Shown here: positions 62,590-64,000 of the stretch, in pieces
Layout of the letters: each line of letters starts with the position of its first letter
Numbering within the stretch: position 1 is the first letter of the stretch
Assembly: GCA_963989385.1 (NCBI GenBank)
Contig: OZ022503.1
Span: forward strand, 86,835,138-86,899,137
Length of the DNA stretch: 64,000 nucleotides
Source: Ctena decussata
Taxonomy: Eukaryota > Mollusca > Bivalvia > Lucinida > Lucinidae
Reading direction: 5' to 3'
Made by a program: the position numbers and the translations under genes
Notes under the pieces: generated by a model
What the model saw: the letters and a program-made list of their open reading frames with translations, nothing else
Database searches by the model: none
What the model was told of the DNA's origin: nothing

Positions 62590-64000
62590 AAAGGGAACAA
62601 GTAAGTGAATTCATGTTTGCTTCCTCATGTTCTTCCAACATTTTTACAAAGGAAATCTGAAGTGACTTTCTGCAGTTTGCTTCTTGGGATAAGGAGGACT
62701 TTTCAAAATGGAGTCTACTTGTTAAGGAAAGAATTTGCTCTTGGGAAGCAGATTCTTTCCTTTAAGAGTCGATCCCCATTTAGAAAGGAGATAAAAACAA
62801 AATGGCAGAGTAACTTCCCCTCCCCCGAAAAGTGGATCTATGGACTTTAAGTAGATTGAGAACAGATTACATGAGTACATATTACTCTTTGAGAAAATCT
62901 GGCTTTTGGTTACCGAAAGTACAAGTATTGTATGTTCCATTTTCATTTTTTTTCCAAGTATGAAATTATGATGTATGGGTATTTGAATGTTTACATCTCT
63001 AGGAACAACTTAAGTGACTTCCTGTTTGCTTCCCTCAAGTTTTTTTTTCACCATTTTTACAAAGGGGAACAACTTTAGTGACTTTCTGTTTGCTTCCCTC
63101 ATGTTTTCCACCCACCATTTTTACACAAGGAACAACTTGAATGACTTTTGTTTGCTTCCTGGGATGATGAAGCTCTTACAAAATGGAATCTACTTGTTAA
63201 GGAAAGAATTTGCTCCTACGGAATCAATTTAGATGGGAGGCAAAATGAAAATGGGAAAGTTGTTGTTCCTGAGAGTGAACCCATTCACATTTGATGATTT
63301 AAGTAGGTGAGTGATATGGGGTTTACTGCACAGTTTTAAAGTATACCTCTATATCCCATGTTGATTTTTTTCAAATATGCAGTTAGGGTGTATGGGTACA
63401 TCTTTATGTGTTCCCTTCTTTTTACAGAGAGGCGCGGTAACCGAGTGGTTAGAGTGGCTCGGTTATTGTGCAGAAAGTCACCGGAAGGTCGTGAGTTCGC
63501 AGCTCACTGTCGCCATCCGACAACTGGAAAACTCTCTCTGTCAACCCAGCAGTAAATGGGTACCTTTTTCGAATTAGGGAAGGATAAGGCAGCGAAAGGA
63601 GAGAGATGGGCTCGGCTTTTCGTCAGCTGTGCCCAAGATACATACAGTGGGTCTCTAACCCCCACTGCCCTACAGCTATTAGGCTATGGGAAACCTTTAC
63701 CTTTAATTAAGTGACTTTCTCTTTCCTTCCGTCATGTTTTTCCACCATTTTTACAAAGAGAAACAAAATCATTGACTTCCTGTTTACTTCCCTCATGTTT
63801 CTCATCCATTTTTACGAAGGGGAACAGCCTTTGCGACTTTCTGGTTGCTCCCTGAAATGAAGAAGCTTTCAAAAATGGAGCCTGCTTGTAAAGGAAAGAA
63901 TATGCTGCTGGGGAGGCAATTCTTACATTTAAGAGTTGGCACCTGTAAATTTAGGAAGAAGGCAAAAATAAAAATGATAGAGTTGCTGCTCCTGAGAGTG
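62590..64000 (+). repeat. Repeat family G array, interrupted by a SINE, runs off the window
   Basis: Units contain TTTTTACAAAGGGGAACAAC, GTGACTTTCTGTTTGCTTCC, CTCATGTTTT(T/C)C(C)ACCAT, AAATGGAGTCTACTTGTTAA then GGAAAGAATTTGCTC, and AAAATGAAAATGG. They recur from about 62590, 63010, 63065, 63120, 63715 and 63780, so short units are nested in larger ones of about 600 bases. The ORFs here are readings of the repeat. No gene is seen. Confidence 0.75.
63425..63705 (+). mobile_element. tRNA-headed SINE (family H)
   Basis: GCGCGGTAACCGAGTGGTTA (A box of Ser/Leu-like form) and GTGAGTTCGCAGCTC (B box) are about 45 bases apart. The body includes GCTCGGCTTTTCGTCAGCTG then TGCCCAAGATACATACAGTG and ends GGGAAACCTTTACCTTTAA. 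It is inserted between family G units. A headless relative lies at 57090-57240. Confidence 0.8.

Overview
This window is metazoan nuclear DNA. It is AT-rich, intron-containing and dominated by short non-autonomous mobile elements. There is no prokaryotic-style gene packing, no viral genome, no CRISPR array, and almost none of the many small ORFs looks like a gene. The repeat repertoire suggests a mollusc, most likely a bivalve: tRNA-headed SINEs ending in GACGTTAAAC plus CAATCAATCAA/CAACCAACCAA tails, 'pearl/HINE'-like elements with about 180-bp tandem cores, and many foldback elements. That assignment is inference; I cannot name a species.

One protein gene is clear. Three + strand exons (27-115, 5370-5550, 7638-7897) join in frame and encode the C-terminal half, about 175 residues, of an RGK-type (Rad/Rem/Gem/Rgk) small GTPase. 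The N-terminal exons lie to the left of the window. Its introns and 3' region are filled with repeats: a Tc1/mariner-like foldback carrying a SINE, a TTA-flanked long-TIR element ending 92 bp before the last exon, and a 220-bp hairpin in the presumed 3'UTR. A second, weaker gene candidate is a CpG-rich block with a good 5' splice donor (51640-51729), followed by a possible coding exon (54926-55090). I could not identify its product.

The rest (about 9-51 kb and 52-64 kb) is layered repeats. (1) At least 12 copies of one palindromic, about 240-bp MITE (ends TGAGCCGCGAC). (2) Four or more SINE families, three copies with clean 10-16 bp target-site duplications. (3) About a dozen 5'-truncated copies of a retroelement whose reverse-transcriptase fragments carry a GIPMGTN box and a YLDD box; its 3' regions share a two-hairpin module that keeps its pairing while the bases change. 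(4) Helitron/HINE-like elements with hairpins at both ends, CTAA 3' ends, and tandem or microsatellite cores. (5) Long-TIR DNA elements whose interiors are saturated with one short word each (TACGGAT, TCGTAC or ACATAGGTTT). Nesting is deep: a MITE inside a CACTA-ended element inside a tandem-repeat element at 58-61 kb, a retroelement inside a SINE at 11-12 kb, and a HINE inside a retroelement at 37-38 kb. The two hairpin systems, in (3) and (4), are the most noteworthy observations.
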